Shown here piece after piece: positions 17,879 to 26,149 of a DNA stretch of 44,610 nt. The stretch's first letter is position 1. Each line of letters starts with the position of its first letter. Made by a program: the position numbers and the translations under genes. Origin of the DNA: Puniceicoccales bacterium Verruco_01. GTDB lineage: Bacteria; Verrucomicrobiota; Verrucomicrobiia; Opitutales; Oceanipulchritudinaceae. The notes beneath the pieces are model-generated. The model did not search any database and had not been told where the DNA came from. It saw only the letters and a list, made by a program, of their open reading frames with translations. The stretch spans positions 1-44,610 of the forward strand of contig LVBV01000020.1 of NCBI GenBank assembly GCA_001604565.1. Reading direction: 5' to 3'.

Positions 17879-17978
17879 GGCCGTAAGGCCCTAGGACCCT
17901 TGGATGCGCCTGCGGGCGCATCCCGATGGGGGACTCTCGTCCCCCAAGCCGCGCGCTTCGCGCGCTCCCCCTGCCGGA
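17875..17978 (+). repeat. Four-palindrome repeat element, copy A (contains the ychF stop codon)
   Basis: Four successive palindromes are packed in 104 bp. P1 is CTAGGGCC-gtaa-GGCCCTAG (17875-17894). P2 is GATGCGCC-tgcg-GGCGCATC (17903-17922). P3 is TGGGGGAC-tctc-GTCCCCCA (17927-17946). P4 is GCGCGC-ttc-GCGCGC (17951-17965). A tail TCCCCCTGCCGGA follows. The same order, spacing and orientation relative to the upstream gene recur at 43697-43797. The ychF stop TAG (17876-17878) is inside P1. It resembles REP/BIME-type elements in style and could act as terminator or mRNA 3' stabiliser. Confidence 0.85.
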
Positions 17979-18193
17979 GGAAGAGGACGGGGTGGTTGCA
18001 GATACAGTGCGGACGCCTTGGAGTGGCCTCTCTTGTCTGCTGGTCTGGATGGCTCTTTGCGAGAATGGGACAAAACTCGTCGGAGCAAAGAGCCATTTCC
18101 GGGACAGGCAAGAAGCGGTTGTTCCTGCTGTCCGCTTTGGTACTTCCGGACGATTCGGACGAAATCCCGCCGCGCCGTTCCATTTCGGCCCCG
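17979..18193. other. Non-coding spacer between repeat A and the ABC-F gene
   Basis: Together with repeat A this forms a gap of about 315 bp between the ychF and ABC-F stop codons. Apart from the 12-bp inverted repeat at 18049-18096 I see no gene. Short open frames run into the repeat and merely translate it. Confidence 0.5.
18049..18096. repeat. 12-bp perfect inverted repeat with 24-bp spacer
   Basis: ATGGCTCTTTGC (18049-18060) and GCAAAGAGCCAT (18085-18096) are exact reverse complements. They lie between convergent ychF and ABC-F genes, downstream of both. A hairpin or the two ends of a small decayed insertion are both possible; no T-run makes it a classic terminator. Confidence 0.5.
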
Positions 18194-20143
18194 CTACTCC
18201 CCGAGCGCCGCGAGCTGGGCTTCCACCTCCGCCACCTTGTTCAGCGCCGTTTCCCATGCGGTCATATCCGCGTCGATCTCCCGGCGCGCGGATTCCACCT
18301 TGCGCAAAAGTTCTGGCGCGGCGGCGCTCTTGAAGAAGGCCGGGTCCATCATGGACGCCTCGGTCTCGGCGATGAAACGCTCCTTTTCGGCAATCGCGTT
18401 TTCCAGCGCCTCGGCCTTTTTCTTCAGCGGGGCGAGGGTCTTCATCACCTCGGCGCGCAGGCGGCGGCGCTCCTTCGGGTTCTGGGCGGAATGCGCCACG
18501 GCGGGACCTGCGGTGGCCTCCGCGGCAAGGGCTCTTTCCGCGTCCACCTTTTCGAGGTAGAAGCCGAGGTTCCCGGGGAAGGTGCGGACCTTTCCGGGCT
18601 GCACCTCGATCACTCGGGAGACGAGGGGGTCGAGGAAGTCGCGGTCGTGCGAGACGATCACCATCGTTCCGTCCCAGGACAAAAGCGCCTCGCGCAGCAT
18701 GTCCTTGGAGTCCATGTCGAGGTGGTTCGTCGGTTCGTCGAGGATCAGGAAGTTCGTCGGCTGCAACAGGATGCGAGCCAGTGCCAGACGGTTCTTTTCG
18801 CCGCCGGAAAGCACCTTCGCCTTCTTGAACACTTCGTCCCCCGTGAAGAGGAAGCCGCCGAGGATCGACCTCACGCGGGAGATTGTTTTTTCCGAGGCGG
18901 TCTCCTCCGCCAGTTCCAGCACCGTTTTTTCCGGGTCGAGCTGGGAGGCCTGATGCTGGGCGAAGTACGCGATCGCGACGCGCTCGCCGAGCTTGAGAGA
19001 CCCTTCCTCGAAGCCCTCCGTCCCGGCGAGGATCCGCGAGAGCGTGCTCTTGCCCGCGCCGTTCACACCCACCACGGCGATTCGGTCGCCCCGGTTGATT
19101 TCGAGGTCCACCTTGTTCAGCACGGTGTGGTCCCCGTAGCGCTTGGTGAGGCCCTTCATTTCAAGGACCTGATACGCGCAGCGCGCCGGTGGCGGGAAGT
19201 CGAAGCCGCGCATCGCGGGGGTATCGTCCTCGATCTCGATCCGCTCCACCTTTTCGAGGGCCTTGATGCGGCTCTGCACCTGCCGGGCCTTGGTCGCCTT
19301 GTAGCGGAAGCGTTCGATGAACCGCTCCACCTGCGCGAGCTTCTTTTCCTGCGACTTCAGCGCCTGCACGAGCTGTTCATAGCGCGCTGCGGCCTGCTCC
19401 TCGAAGGAGCTGTAGTTGCCCGTGTACGTGTCGATGCGTCCGTGGGAAAGGTGGAAGATGCGCGTGGAGAGAGCGTCGAGGAAGGCGCGGTCGTGCGAAA
19501 TGAGGACGATCGCGCCCTCGTAGGACAAAAGGTATTTTTCGAGCCAGCGGAGCGAGTCGAGGTCCAGATGGTTCGTCGGCTCGTCCAGAAGCAGGATCGA
19601 GGGCTCGCGCAAGAGCAGGCGGGCGAGGGCGATGCGCATCTGCCAGCCGCCGGAAAATTCCCCGCAGCCGCGTGCCATGTCGTCCATCGAAAAACCTAGG
19701 CCCAGCAGCACCTTCTCCACACGGGCCTTCATTTTTTCCGCCTCCATGTCCTGAAGGCGGTGTTCGATCTCCCCGATGATTTCCAGCGTGTCGCCGTAGG
19801 AGGGGTCCTCCGGGTTCATTGCGGCAAGGCGCGCGTCCGCCTCCGCAAGCCGGCGCTGCAAATCGTGCACGTCCTCGAAGGCGCTCGCCGCCTCGTCGAA
19901 GACGGTGCGCGTGCTGGAAACGAGGGTCTCCTGTGGCAGGTAGCCGAGGGTGGCATAGCCCGCCTTTTCCACGTGGCCGCCGTCGGGCTCCGCCTCGCCC
20001 ATGATGATGCGTAGTAACGTCGTCTTCCCCGCGCCGTTCGCTCCCACGAGGCCCACGCGGTCCCTCGCGTTCACGCGCGCGCTGGCGCCGTCAAAGAGCA
20101 CCTTTTCGCCGTAGGAGAGACTGATGGAGTCGAGGCTAAGCAT
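18194..20143 (-). CDS. ABC-F family ATP-binding protein (ribosome-associated type)
   Basis: A 649-residue soluble protein with two ABC ATPase domains and no membrane part. Domain 1 has Walker A GANGAGKTT, signature FSGGWQMRIALARLLL and Walker B ILLLDEPTNHLD. Domain 2 has GVNGAGKST, LSGGEKNRLALARILL and FLILDEPTNHLD. The charged linker between them (about 250-310) is the P-site tRNA interaction motif of ABC-F factors. A C-terminal coiled coil (about 560-645) matches the Uup/YheS type. These proteins act on stalled or initiating ribosomes; the particular subfamily cannot be fixed here. No Shine-Dalgarno sequence is seen at 20143. Confidence 0.93.
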   Translation of the reverse strand: MLSLDSISLSYGEKVLFDGASARVNARDRVGLVGANGAGKTTLLRIIMGEAEPDGGHVEKAGYATLGYLPQETLVSSTRTVFDEAASAFEDVHDLQRRLAEADARLAAMNPEDPSYGDTLEIIGEIEHRLQDMEAEKMKARVEKVLLGLGFSMDDMARGCGEFSGGWQMRIALARLLLREPSILLLDEPTNHLDLDSLRWLEKYLLSYEGAIVLISHDRAFLDALSTRIFHLSHGRIDTYTGNYSSFEEQAAARYEQLVQALKSQEKKLAQVERFIERFRYKATKARQVQSRIKALEKVERIEIEDDTPAMRGFDFPPPARCAYQVLEMKGLTKRYGDHTVLNKVDLEINRGDRIAVVGVNGAGKSTLSRILAGTEGFEEGSLKLGERVAIAYFAQHQASQLDPEKTVLELAEETASEKTISRVRSILGGFLFTGDEVFKKAKVLSGGEKNRLALARILLQPTNFLILDEPTNHLDMDSKDMLREALLSWDGTMVIVSHDRDFLDPLVSRVIEVQPGKVRTFPGNLGFYLEKVDAERALAAEATAGPAVAHSAQNPKERRRLRAEVMKTLAPLKKKAEALENAIAEKERFIAETEASMMDPAFFKSAAAPELLRKVESARREIDADMTAWETALNKVAEVEAQLAALGE

Positions 20144-20247
20144 GGAAACGCGCCATTAGAGGGGCTCGCCGCCCCTTGTGCAAGACCGGGCGGGCATTTT
20201 CGGCTTTCCCGCACTGCGTTCTTGAAGGAACGGGCAAAACTCCCACT

Positions 20248-20724
20248 ATGACCAGCGTGGGAAGCGGGAAACGGGAGAGTGTTGTTTTGGAGTGCGTGGC
20301 CCTGCCTCTTGACGCCCGCACGCCGGAGGAGGCGATCCGCTCCCTCGCGAGGCTTCTTTCCGAAAAACTCGGCATCGAGGCGGAGTCGTTGACGGCGGAA
20401 CTCTTGGCGCGCGAGGCGGAAAGCCCCACCTACTTCGGCAGGGGTGTGGCGATTCCCCACGCCCGTACCCGCCTTGCCCCGCGCCTTGCCATCGCGGCGG
20501 GCGTTTGCCGCCAGCCCGTCCCGTGGAAGGACGGCGGCTCTCCTGTGCGGCTCGTCTTTCTTTTGGCCGTGCCGCCCTCGGCCATCGAAGAATACCTCGG
20601 CGTGATGAAGATTCTCGCGCACCTTTTCCGCAAGACGGATGCGGCGGAGAAATTGGTGGAGGCCCCGGACGTCGCGGCATTCCTGGCCGAATTCACCGAG
20701 GCGGCGGACAAGGCCGCAAAGTAG
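20248..20724 (+). CDS. PTS EIIA type-2 (fructose/nitrogen type) domain protein
   Basis: A 158-residue stand-alone EIIA domain. The phosphorylation site is His71 in YFGRGVAIPHARTR, the standard GxAIPH motif of the mannitol/fructose/PtsN family. The C-terminal part (VFLLAVPPSAIEEYLGVMKILAHLF) follows the family fold. No EIIB, EIIC, HPr or EI gene is near. The ClC-type transporter gene begins 5 bp after its stop, so the two are almost certainly co-expressed, and the EIIA may work as a phosphorylation-dependent regulator rather than in sugar import; that is inference. The start at 20248 leaves about 100 bp to the divergent ABC-F gene. Confidence 0.9.
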   Translation: MTSVGSGKRESVVLECVALPLDARTPEEAIRSLARLLSEKLGIEAESLTAELLAREAESPTYFGRGVAIPHARTRLAPRLAIAAGVCRQPVPWKDGGSPVRLVFLLAVPPSAIEEYLGVMKILAHLFRKTDAAEKLVEAPDVAAFLAEFTEAADKAAK

Positions 20725-20729
20725 GCGCG

Positions 20730-22493
20730 ATGGACGCATCCTCCGGCAGACGGCATTTGCGCATTTTGCGCCTCAGGCTGGACATTCTGGCCCGCTGGCG
20801 GCCCGGTGCGCGGGGCAGGCTGCTTTTCATGGCGCTAGTGACGGGCATCGCGGCGGCGCTCGTGGCGGAGCTTTTCAAGGAGGCGTCGGGGTTCATCCAG
20901 TATCTGCTGACGGGCGTACGGGCGACGCACGTGGCCTCGTTCGAGGCCATGCCGCTCTGGCGGAGGCTCCTTGTGCCGACCCTCGGCGGGTTTCTCGCCG
21001 GGACGGTGCTGCTCCTCGGCAAAAGGATGGGGGAGCGCCGCTCGACGAGCTACATGGAGGCGGTGACCCTCGGGAGCGGCATCGTTCCCGTGCGGATGAG
21101 CCTTCTGCGCTCGTTTTCCTCGGTGTTTTCCATCGCCTCGGGCGAGGCGATCGGACGCGAGGGGCCTTTGGCGCAACTTTCCGCGATGGCGGGCTCCATC
21201 GTGGGACGCCTCCGGCGCGAGCCCCCGGCGAGGCTGCGCCTCATGGTGGCGTGCGGCGCGGCGGGAGGCCTTGCGGCGGCGTACAGCGCGCCGATCGCAG
21301 GGGCGCTTTTCGTGGCGGAGATCATCATCGGGAGTATCTCGATGGAAACACTCGCGCCGCTTCTGGTCTCCAGTATCAGCTCGGCTTTCACGGTGCGGAT
21401 GATCGAGGGCGAGGGTTCCCTCTATCCGGTCGATTTCGGTGCGTCGCCGGGAGTGACGGCGACGGTTTTCTTCCTCGCGGTGGGCCTTGTCTGCGGGTTT
21501 TGCGCGCCGGTCTTTGTCACGATCCTCAAGGCCGGGCGGCGGCTCTTTTCCCGGATGCCGGACCTGCCGCCTGTCAACCTCGCCCTCGGCGGGCTCCTCG
21601 TGGGCCTTGCCGCGATGTCGCACCCCGAGGTGGTGGGGAACGGCCAGAGCGTCATCCGGGGCATGTTGCAGGGTGGCGCGGATTGGCAGGGCGTCCTCGT
21701 CCTTCTCCTTCTCAAGGTGGCGATCGTGGCGGCGGTCTTTGGCTCCGGCGCGGTGGGTGGGGTTTTCACGCCGTCGCTCCTTGTGGGCGCGTCCCTCGGC
21801 TACCTCTGCGGGAGCGCCGCACAGGCGCTCGGGTTTGCGGAAGTCTCGCCGGTGACGAGCGCCGTGGTGGGCATGGGCGCCTTTCTTTGCGCGGTGACGC
21901 AGGCTCCGGCGATGGCCGTCCTCATGCTCTTTGAAATGACGATGAGCCCCGGGGCGCTCGTGCCCCTCGTGGCGGCGTCGGCGGCGGCCTACGCGGCGGT
22001 GAAGGCCCTGCGGGCGGATTCCCTCTACCGCGAAACCCTGACGAGCGGGCCCAAGAGTGTCTTCGACCGCGACATGGGCGAGATCCGCGTGGCGGACCTT
22101 CTGCGACCGCAGTTTGCGAAGATCGGCGCACGGAGCGATTTTTCGGAAATCGCGGGCCGCTTCCTCGCCGAGGGGGAGACAATGCTACCCGTGGCGGACG
22201 CGGAGGGGCGCTACCTCGGCGCGGTGCTGCTTTCGGACGTGCGTGCTTATCTCAGGGAGGGCGACCTTGCGGGCAGCGTCATCGCGCGCGACATCCTGCA
22301 CGAGGAAGTGGCGCCGATCCCGGCGGATGCGGACCTCGCGGGGGCGATGCGCGTGTTTTCGGGCGATGATCGGGACAGCCTGCCCGTCGTGGACGGGTCG
22401 GGACGCCTAGCCGGAATGCTGGGAAGGGCGGACCTCTTCCTTGTCATCTCGGAACTGACAAGGCGGCGCGGCCACGGCATCGCGCAGGCGTGA
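20730..22493 (+). CDS. ClC-family chloride channel/transporter with two CBS domains
   Basis: A 587-residue inner-membrane protein. About ten hydrophobic helices cover 30-430. Anion-pathway motifs are GSGIVPV (GSGIP type), GREGPLAQL with the gating glutamate, and GSGAVGGVFTPSLLVGA (GxFxP). The C-terminal 130 residues form a CBS pair (IRVADLLRPQFAKI... and ARDILHEEVAPI...), a nucleotide-sensing regulatory module. The gating glutamate suggests possible Cl-/H+ exchange, but transporter and channel cannot be told apart here. It is coupled to the EIIA gene upstream (5-bp gap). Confidence 0.92.
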   Translation: MDASSGRRHLRILRLRLDILARWRPGARGRLLFMALVTGIAAALVAELFKEASGFIQYLLTGVRATHVASFEAMPLWRRLLVPTLGGFLAGTVLLLGKRMGERRSTSYMEAVTLGSGIVPVRMSLLRSFSSVFSIASGEAIGREGPLAQLSAMAGSIVGRLRREPPARLRLMVACGAAGGLAAAYSAPIAGALFVAEIIIGSISMETLAPLLVSSISSAFTVRMIEGEGSLYPVDFGASPGVTATVFFLAVGLVCGFCAPVFVTILKAGRRLFSRMPDLPPVNLALGGLLVGLAAMSHPEVVGNGQSVIRGMLQGGADWQGVLVLLLLKVAIVAAVFGSGAVGGVFTPSLLVGASLGYLCGSAAQALGFAEVSPVTSAVVGMGAFLCAVTQAPAMAVLMLFEMTMSPGALVPLVAASAAAYAAVKALRADSLYRETLTSGPKSVFDRDMGEIRVADLLRPQFAKIGARSDFSEIAGRFLAEGETMLPVADAEGRYLGAVLLSDVRAYLREGDLAGSVIARDILHEEVAPIPADADLAGAMRVFSGDDRDSLPVVDGSGRLAGMLGRADLFLVISELTRRRGHGIAQA

Positions 22494-22505
22494 GGGGGTG
22501 TACGC

Positions 22506-22536
22506 GAAAAGGCTCCCCAGAGAACCGGAGAGCCTT
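22506..22536 (-). terminator. Terminator of icd
   Basis: AAGGCTC / GAGCCTT (22509-22515 with 22530-22536) is followed on the minus strand by TTTT. It lies between the ClC and icd stop codons and is oriented for icd. Confidence 0.7.
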
Positions 22537-22564
22537 GAAAAACCAGACGGGCCCTGTGGCCCTG

Positions 22565-23809
22565 CTACATCTTCTCGATGACGGCGGTGCCGAACTCGGA
22601 GCACTTCAGTTCCGTGGCGTTGTCCATCATGCGGGCGAGGTCGTAGGTGACGGTCTTGGCGCCGATGGCCCCGTCCATGCCCTTGAGGATCAGGTCCGCC
22701 GCCTCGTTCCAGCCCATGTAGCGCAGCATCATCTCGCCGGAGAGGATCACGCTGCCGGGGTTCACCTTGTCGAGGTTCGCGTACTTCGGCGCGGTGCCGT
22801 GGGTCGCCTCGAAGATCGCGTGGCCGCTCGTATAATTGATGTTCGCGCCCGGGGCGATGCCGATGCCGCCGACCTGCGCCGCGAGGGCGTCCGAAATATA
22901 GTCGCCGTTCAGGTTCAGCGTGGCGACAATGTCGTATTCCTTCGGGCGGGTGAGGATCTGCTGAAGGAAGGCGTCGGCGATCACGTCCTTCACGACCATG
23001 CCGTTCGGGAGCTCCACCCACGGACCCTCGCCGATCACCTTGCCGCCGAATTCGCTCTTCGCGACCTCGTAGCCCCAGTCGCGGAAGGCGCCCTCGGTGA
23101 ACTTCATGATGTTCCCCTTGTGGACCAAGGTCACGTTCTTGCGACCGTGGGCGAGGGCGTACTCGATGGCCGAGCGGACGAGGCGCTGTGTGCCTTCCTT
23201 GGAGACCGGCTTGATGCCGTAGCCCGCGCTGCCGGGGAAGCGCACCTTCTTGAAGCGCGCCGGGAAATTGGTTTTGAGGAACTCGCCGAGCTTCTTTGCG
23301 TCTTCCGAGCCTTCCTGGAATTCGATGCCCGCGTAGATGTCCTCGGTGTTCTCGCGGAAGATGATCATATCGACCCACTCGGGGTGCTTCACCGGGGTGT
23401 CGAGGCCGTTAAAGTAGCGGACCGGGCGCTGGCAGACGTAGAGGTCCAGCTCCTGACGGAGCGCCACGTTGAGGCTGCGGATACCGCCGCCGATCGGGGT
23501 CGTCAGCGGGCCCTTGATGCCGACGAGGTATTCGCGGTAGGCGGTCAGCGTGTCTTCCGGCAGCCACGAGCCGGTCTGTTTGAAGGCCTTCTCGCCCGCG
23601 AGGACCTCGAACCACACGATTTCTTTCTTCCCGCCATAGGCCTTTGCCACCGCCGCGTCCAGAACGCGCTTGGAGGCCGCCCAGATGTCCGGGCCCGTGC
23701 CGTCGCCCTCGATGAAGGGCATGACCGGGCGATCCGGGACGATCAGTTTGTTGTCAGTGCAGGTGATCTTGTCGCCCGCCGGGGGCGTGAGGCTCTTGTA
23801 GGTGCTCAT
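22565..23809 (-). CDS. icd: NADP-dependent isocitrate dehydrogenase
   Basis: TCA-cycle enzyme converting isocitrate to 2-oxoglutarate and CO2, in the 414-residue homodimeric form. The substrate loop [16 protein letters not shown] contains Ser112, the counterpart of the regulatory serine of E. coli Icd. [13 protein letters not shown] and the metal-binding [17 protein letters not shown] are present. The coenzyme region [14 protein letters not shown] keeps the Lys-Tyr pair that marks NADP use. No aceK is nearby. The start at 23809 ([15 protein letters not shown]) fits the family; the longer frame upstream is non-coding. Confidence 0.97.
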   Translation of the reverse strand: MSTYKSLTPPAGDKITCTDNKLIVPDRPVMPFIEGDGTGPDIWAASKRVLDAAVAKAYGGKKEIVWFEVLAGEKAFKQTGSWLPEDTLTAYREYLVGIKGPLTTPIGGGIRSLNVALRQELDLYVCQRPVRYFNGLDTPVKHPEWVDMIIFRENTEDIYAGIEFQEGSEDAKKLGEFLKTNFPARFKKVRFPGSAGYGIKPVSKEGTQRLVRSAIEYALAHGRKNVTLVHKGNIMKFTEGAFRDWGYEVAKSEFGGKVIGEGPWVELPNGMVVKDVIADAFLQQILTRPKEYDIVATLNLNGDYISDALAAQVGGIGIAPGANINYTSGHAIFEATHGTAPKYANLDKVNPGSVILSGEMMLRYMGWNEAADLILKGMDGAIGAKTVTYDLARMMDNATELKCSEFGTAVIEKM

Positions 23810-23966
23810 GAGAGAATGGATTGGATGGAAAAACCTACCGATTCTGCCGCGTTTTGCAGCCCTTGTCCGCGAAAAAACGCTCCGCCGCCGCATTTTGAAG
23901 CAGCCTTTCTGCCGCCGGAACGTTTTTGCATCGGTTGCTTATGGAAAAGCAGGGGAGGAATGCGAC

Positions 23967-23995
23967 TTGTCAGAGGAATGGTTTCCGCCGATATT
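23967..23995 (+). promoter_or_regulatory. Promoter candidate of the toxin-antitoxin module, leaderless position
   Basis: TTGTCA (23967-23972), a 17-bp spacer and GATATT (23990-23995). The +1 would fall at 24001-24002, the A of the antitoxin ATG. The boxes match consensus in 5 and 4 of 6 positions. Confidence 0.5.
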
Positions 23996-24001
23996 GAGGG
24001 C

Positions 24002-24211
24002 ATGTCCACGAGCGAAATCATCCAGAAGATCGCCACGATGGAGGGCGCCGACCTCGCCCTGGTCGCCGAGAAGGTCCGCACGCGCGAGGAGGAACTGCTG
24101 CGCGCGGAGATCGCACGTCGCCGCGAGGATTTGCGGAGCGGACGGGTCCGCGGACTCACGCACGAGGAAGTGTTCGGTCCGTTAAAGGAAAAATACGGGA
24201 AGAAGCGCTGA
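24002..24211 (+). CDS. Small antitoxin-like protein (addiction module component)
   Basis: A 69-residue, highly charged helical protein (MSTSEIIQKIATMEGADLAL) directly upstream of a ParE/RelE-type toxin gene with a 35-bp gap and the same direction. Size, charge and position fit the short antitoxins that pair with ParE-like toxins. The C-terminal LTHEEVFGPLKEKYGKK could be the toxin-binding peptide. I do not see a clear DNA-binding fold. The identification rests mainly on the neighbour. Confidence 0.7.
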   Translation: MSTSEIIQKIATMEGADLALVAEKVRTREEELLRAEIARRREDLRSGRVRGLTHEEVFGPLKEKYGKKR

Positions 24212-24246
24212 ATCGGTATTTTTGAAACAGGCCTTGTAGTTAGTTC

Positions 24247-24573
24247 ATGAACCGATCACTGACACGGCCCGGAATCGAATATCACCCGCTCTATTTTAGC
24301 GACCTTGAGGAGGCGGTCATCTGGCTGGAATCGAAGGCGGAACTCGGCGGTGATCTGGTCGAATGCGTGGAGGAAGCCGTTTCCCGCATCCGGCGCAATC
24401 CCCTCGCTTTCCGAATCGACCGTAAGATGGATGCCCGCCGCTGTCTTGTCCGCAGGTTTCCGTACGTTCTTTACTTCGATTACGACCGCGCCTTGAACCG
24501 CGTCTTTGTTTACGTCCTTGCGCACGCTTCGAGAAAACCGGCGTTCTGGAAAGATCGTATGAATCAAGACTGA
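24247..24573 (+). CDS. ParE/RelE-family toxin
   Basis: A 108-residue protein of the plasmid-stabilisation (ParE/RelE, Pfam PF05016) fold. It shows YHPLYFSDLEEAVIWLESK at the N-terminus, IRRNPLAFRI in the middle and the family C-terminus RRFPYVLYFDYD...VYVLAHASRKPAFWKDR. ParE-type members poison gyrase and RelE-type cleave mRNA; which applies is not evident. The antitoxin precedes it, and an acetyltransferase gene follows after 4 bp, probably on the same transcript. Confidence 0.88.
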   Translation: MNRSLTRPGIEYHPLYFSDLEEAVIWLESKAELGGDLVECVEEAVSRIRRNPLAFRIDRKMDARRCLVRRFPYVLYFDYDRALNRVFVYVLAHASRKPAFWKDRMNQD

Positions 24574-24577
24574 CCCC

Positions 24578-25141
24578 ATGCAAATCCGTCCCGAAACCCC
24601 CTCCGATTTTTCCGCGATCCGCGCGATCAACGTCGCCGCGTTTTTGCACCATCCCTTTAGCCGACAGACCGAGCACCTCATCGTCGAGGCGTTGCGGGAG
24701 GCTGGAGCCATGACGCTTTCGCTCGTGGCGGAAGTCGGGGCGGGGGAGGGCGCCGAGCTGTTGCCGGAAGAATGCGTCGTCTCGAAGAGCGGGGAGCCGC
24801 TCCGGGCCGTGGCGGGGCACATCGCTTTCTCGCAGGCGACTTTTGACGGCGCGTTTTGCGGTTTTTACATGGCCGGACCCCTCGCCGTGATGCCTCCCTT
24901 GCAGGAGAAGGGGATTGGCGGGGCCCTCGTCCGGGAATCGCTGGCACGGCTCAGGGTGATGGGCGCGGCGGGCGTCGTCCTGGTGGGCGACCCCGCCTAC
25001 TACACGCGCTTCGGCTTTGCGAACGCACCCGGCCTGACTCTCGAAGGCGTGCCGCCGGAGGTGATTCTGGCCCTCTCCTTCACGGGGAGCCTGCCGAAGG
25101 GCGTGCTCGGGCATCACCCGGCGTTTCTCGCGGGACTGTAG
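24578..25141 (+). CDS. GNAT-family N-acetyltransferase, YhbS-like
   Basis: A 187-residue acetyl-CoA-dependent acetyltransferase. The N-terminus MQIRPETPSDFSAIRAIN is the usual GNAT start. Motif A, GPLAVMPPLQEKGIGGALV, binds the pyrophosphate of acetyl-CoA, and GVVLVGDPAYYTRFGF is the YhbS-type continuation. The substrate is unknown. It begins 4 bp after the toxin stop, so it could be read from the module promoter. The stop is 3 bp from the convergent patatin gene. Confidence 0.9.
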   Translation: MQIRPETPSDFSAIRAINVAAFLHHPFSRQTEHLIVEALREAGAMTLSLVAEVGAGEGAELLPEECVVSKSGEPLRAVAGHIAFSQATFDGAFCGFYMAGPLAVMPPLQEKGIGGALVRESLARLRVMGAAGVVLVGDPAYYTRFGFANAPGLTLEGVPPEVILALSFTGSLPKGVLGHHPAFLAGL

Positions 25142-25144
25142 CCG

Positions 25145-26149
25145 TTACTGTGGCAGCGCAGGGCCGTCGGGGCCGAGGGCCCATTTGAAGTAGGCTTCCG
25201 CGCCGCTGCGTCCGTTGGCGAGGAGCTTCTGGACCTTGGCGGGGGAAATGTGGAATTCCGTCACCTTCGCGGGGCTGGAGTCGATATACACGGTGCGGCT
25301 CCAGTCCGCGGGCTCAAGGTGCAGCATTTGCGCGTTCTTGCGCATGTAGCTCACGAGGGCCAGCGAGTAATTGAAGAGGTTGTCGATCTTCTGCGGGGCT
25401 TCCTCCTCCTTTTCGTCCTCCTGCGCGTTCGCTGCCTCGCCTAGGCGCAGACCCAGGGTCTCGCGGTTCACGCAGGGCTCTCCCGGTCCGCGCGCGTGAG
25501 CGCCGGGCTTGGGGAGGCCGTTGGCGGGGTTGGCGAGGTAGCCGGTCGCGTCGAAGAGGTCGATCGGGTAGTTGTAGATCACCCCGCCGTCCACCATCAC
25601 GGCTCCCTTCGGCCCCTTCACACACTTGAAGAAGAAGGGGATGCTCATCGACATGCGGACCGCGAGGGCGATCGGCACGTCCGGCGTCGTCTCCGCCGAG
25701 AAAATTTCGGGCTTGTTGGTCGTGAGGTTCGAGGCCACGACGTACAAGTCGCGCGAGGGTCGGCCCTGTGGTGACATGGTGCGCAGTTCTGCGAAGGTCG
25801 TCTTGCGCTTCCCGGTCTTTTCCGCGACGAGGGCCTCCATCCAGCCGAGGAAGGCGTCGCCCTTGTACAGGCCGAAGGTTCGGACAAAGCGCAGGAGTTT
25901 TGCGAGGATGCAGCCGCGCCCGTCCTGAAAGGAGGCGTAGTCGATGGAGTTGATGATCGCGCTCGTCTGTGCCGCGTCGCAGCCTAGGGCCAGGATCGCC
26001 GCCGTGATCGCCCCGGCGCTCGTCCCGCCCACGCGCACGACGTTTTTCAGGATTCCCAGCTCCTCGATCTTCGCGAGGGCTCCGCCGTAGGCGATGCCCT
26101 TCACCCCGCCGCCCTGGAACACCAGATTGCGAATCGCTTCCGTCTTCAT
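25145..26149 (-). CDS. Patatin-like phospholipase
   Basis: A 334-residue serine lipid acyl hydrolase. The oxyanion loop is FQGGGVKGIAYGGAL (13-18 core), the nucleophile elbow GGTSAGAI (Ser44), and the catalytic dyad aspartate lies in VDGGV (D187). No signal peptide is present, so it is probably cytoplasmic or membrane-associated from inside. A charged insertion QEDEKEEEAPQK lies at about 240-251. A good Shine-Dalgarno AAGGGGG precedes the start. There is no adjacent cyclase or effector operon, so a link to CBASS-type defence is not supported. Confidence 0.93.
   Translation of the reverse strand: MKTEAIRNLVFQGGGVKGIAYGGALAKIEELGILKNVVRVGGTSAGAITAAILALGCDAAQTSAIINSIDYASFQDGRGCILAKLLRFVRTFGLYKGDAFLGWMEALVAEKTGKRKTTFAELRTMSPQGRPSRDLYVVASNLTTNKPEIFSAETTPDVPIALAVRMSMSIPFFFKCVKGPKGAVMVDGGVIYNYPIDLFDATGYLANPANGLPKPGAHARGPGEPCVNRETLGLRLGEAANAQEDEKEEEAPQKIDNLFNYSLALVSYMRKNAQMLHLEPADWSRTVYIDSSPAKVTEFHISPAKVQKLLANGRSGAEAYFKWALGPDGPALPQ

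Noticed and set aside
17900..18560. Small proteins encoded over repeat A
   Set aside because: They merely translate the palindromes, and the matching peptides in repeat B follow from the shared DNA.
25145..26149. Patatin gene as effector of a CBASS-type defence system
   Set aside because: No nucleotidyltransferase or accessory gene is adjacent; the neighbours are an acetyltransferase and an EF-G-like factor.
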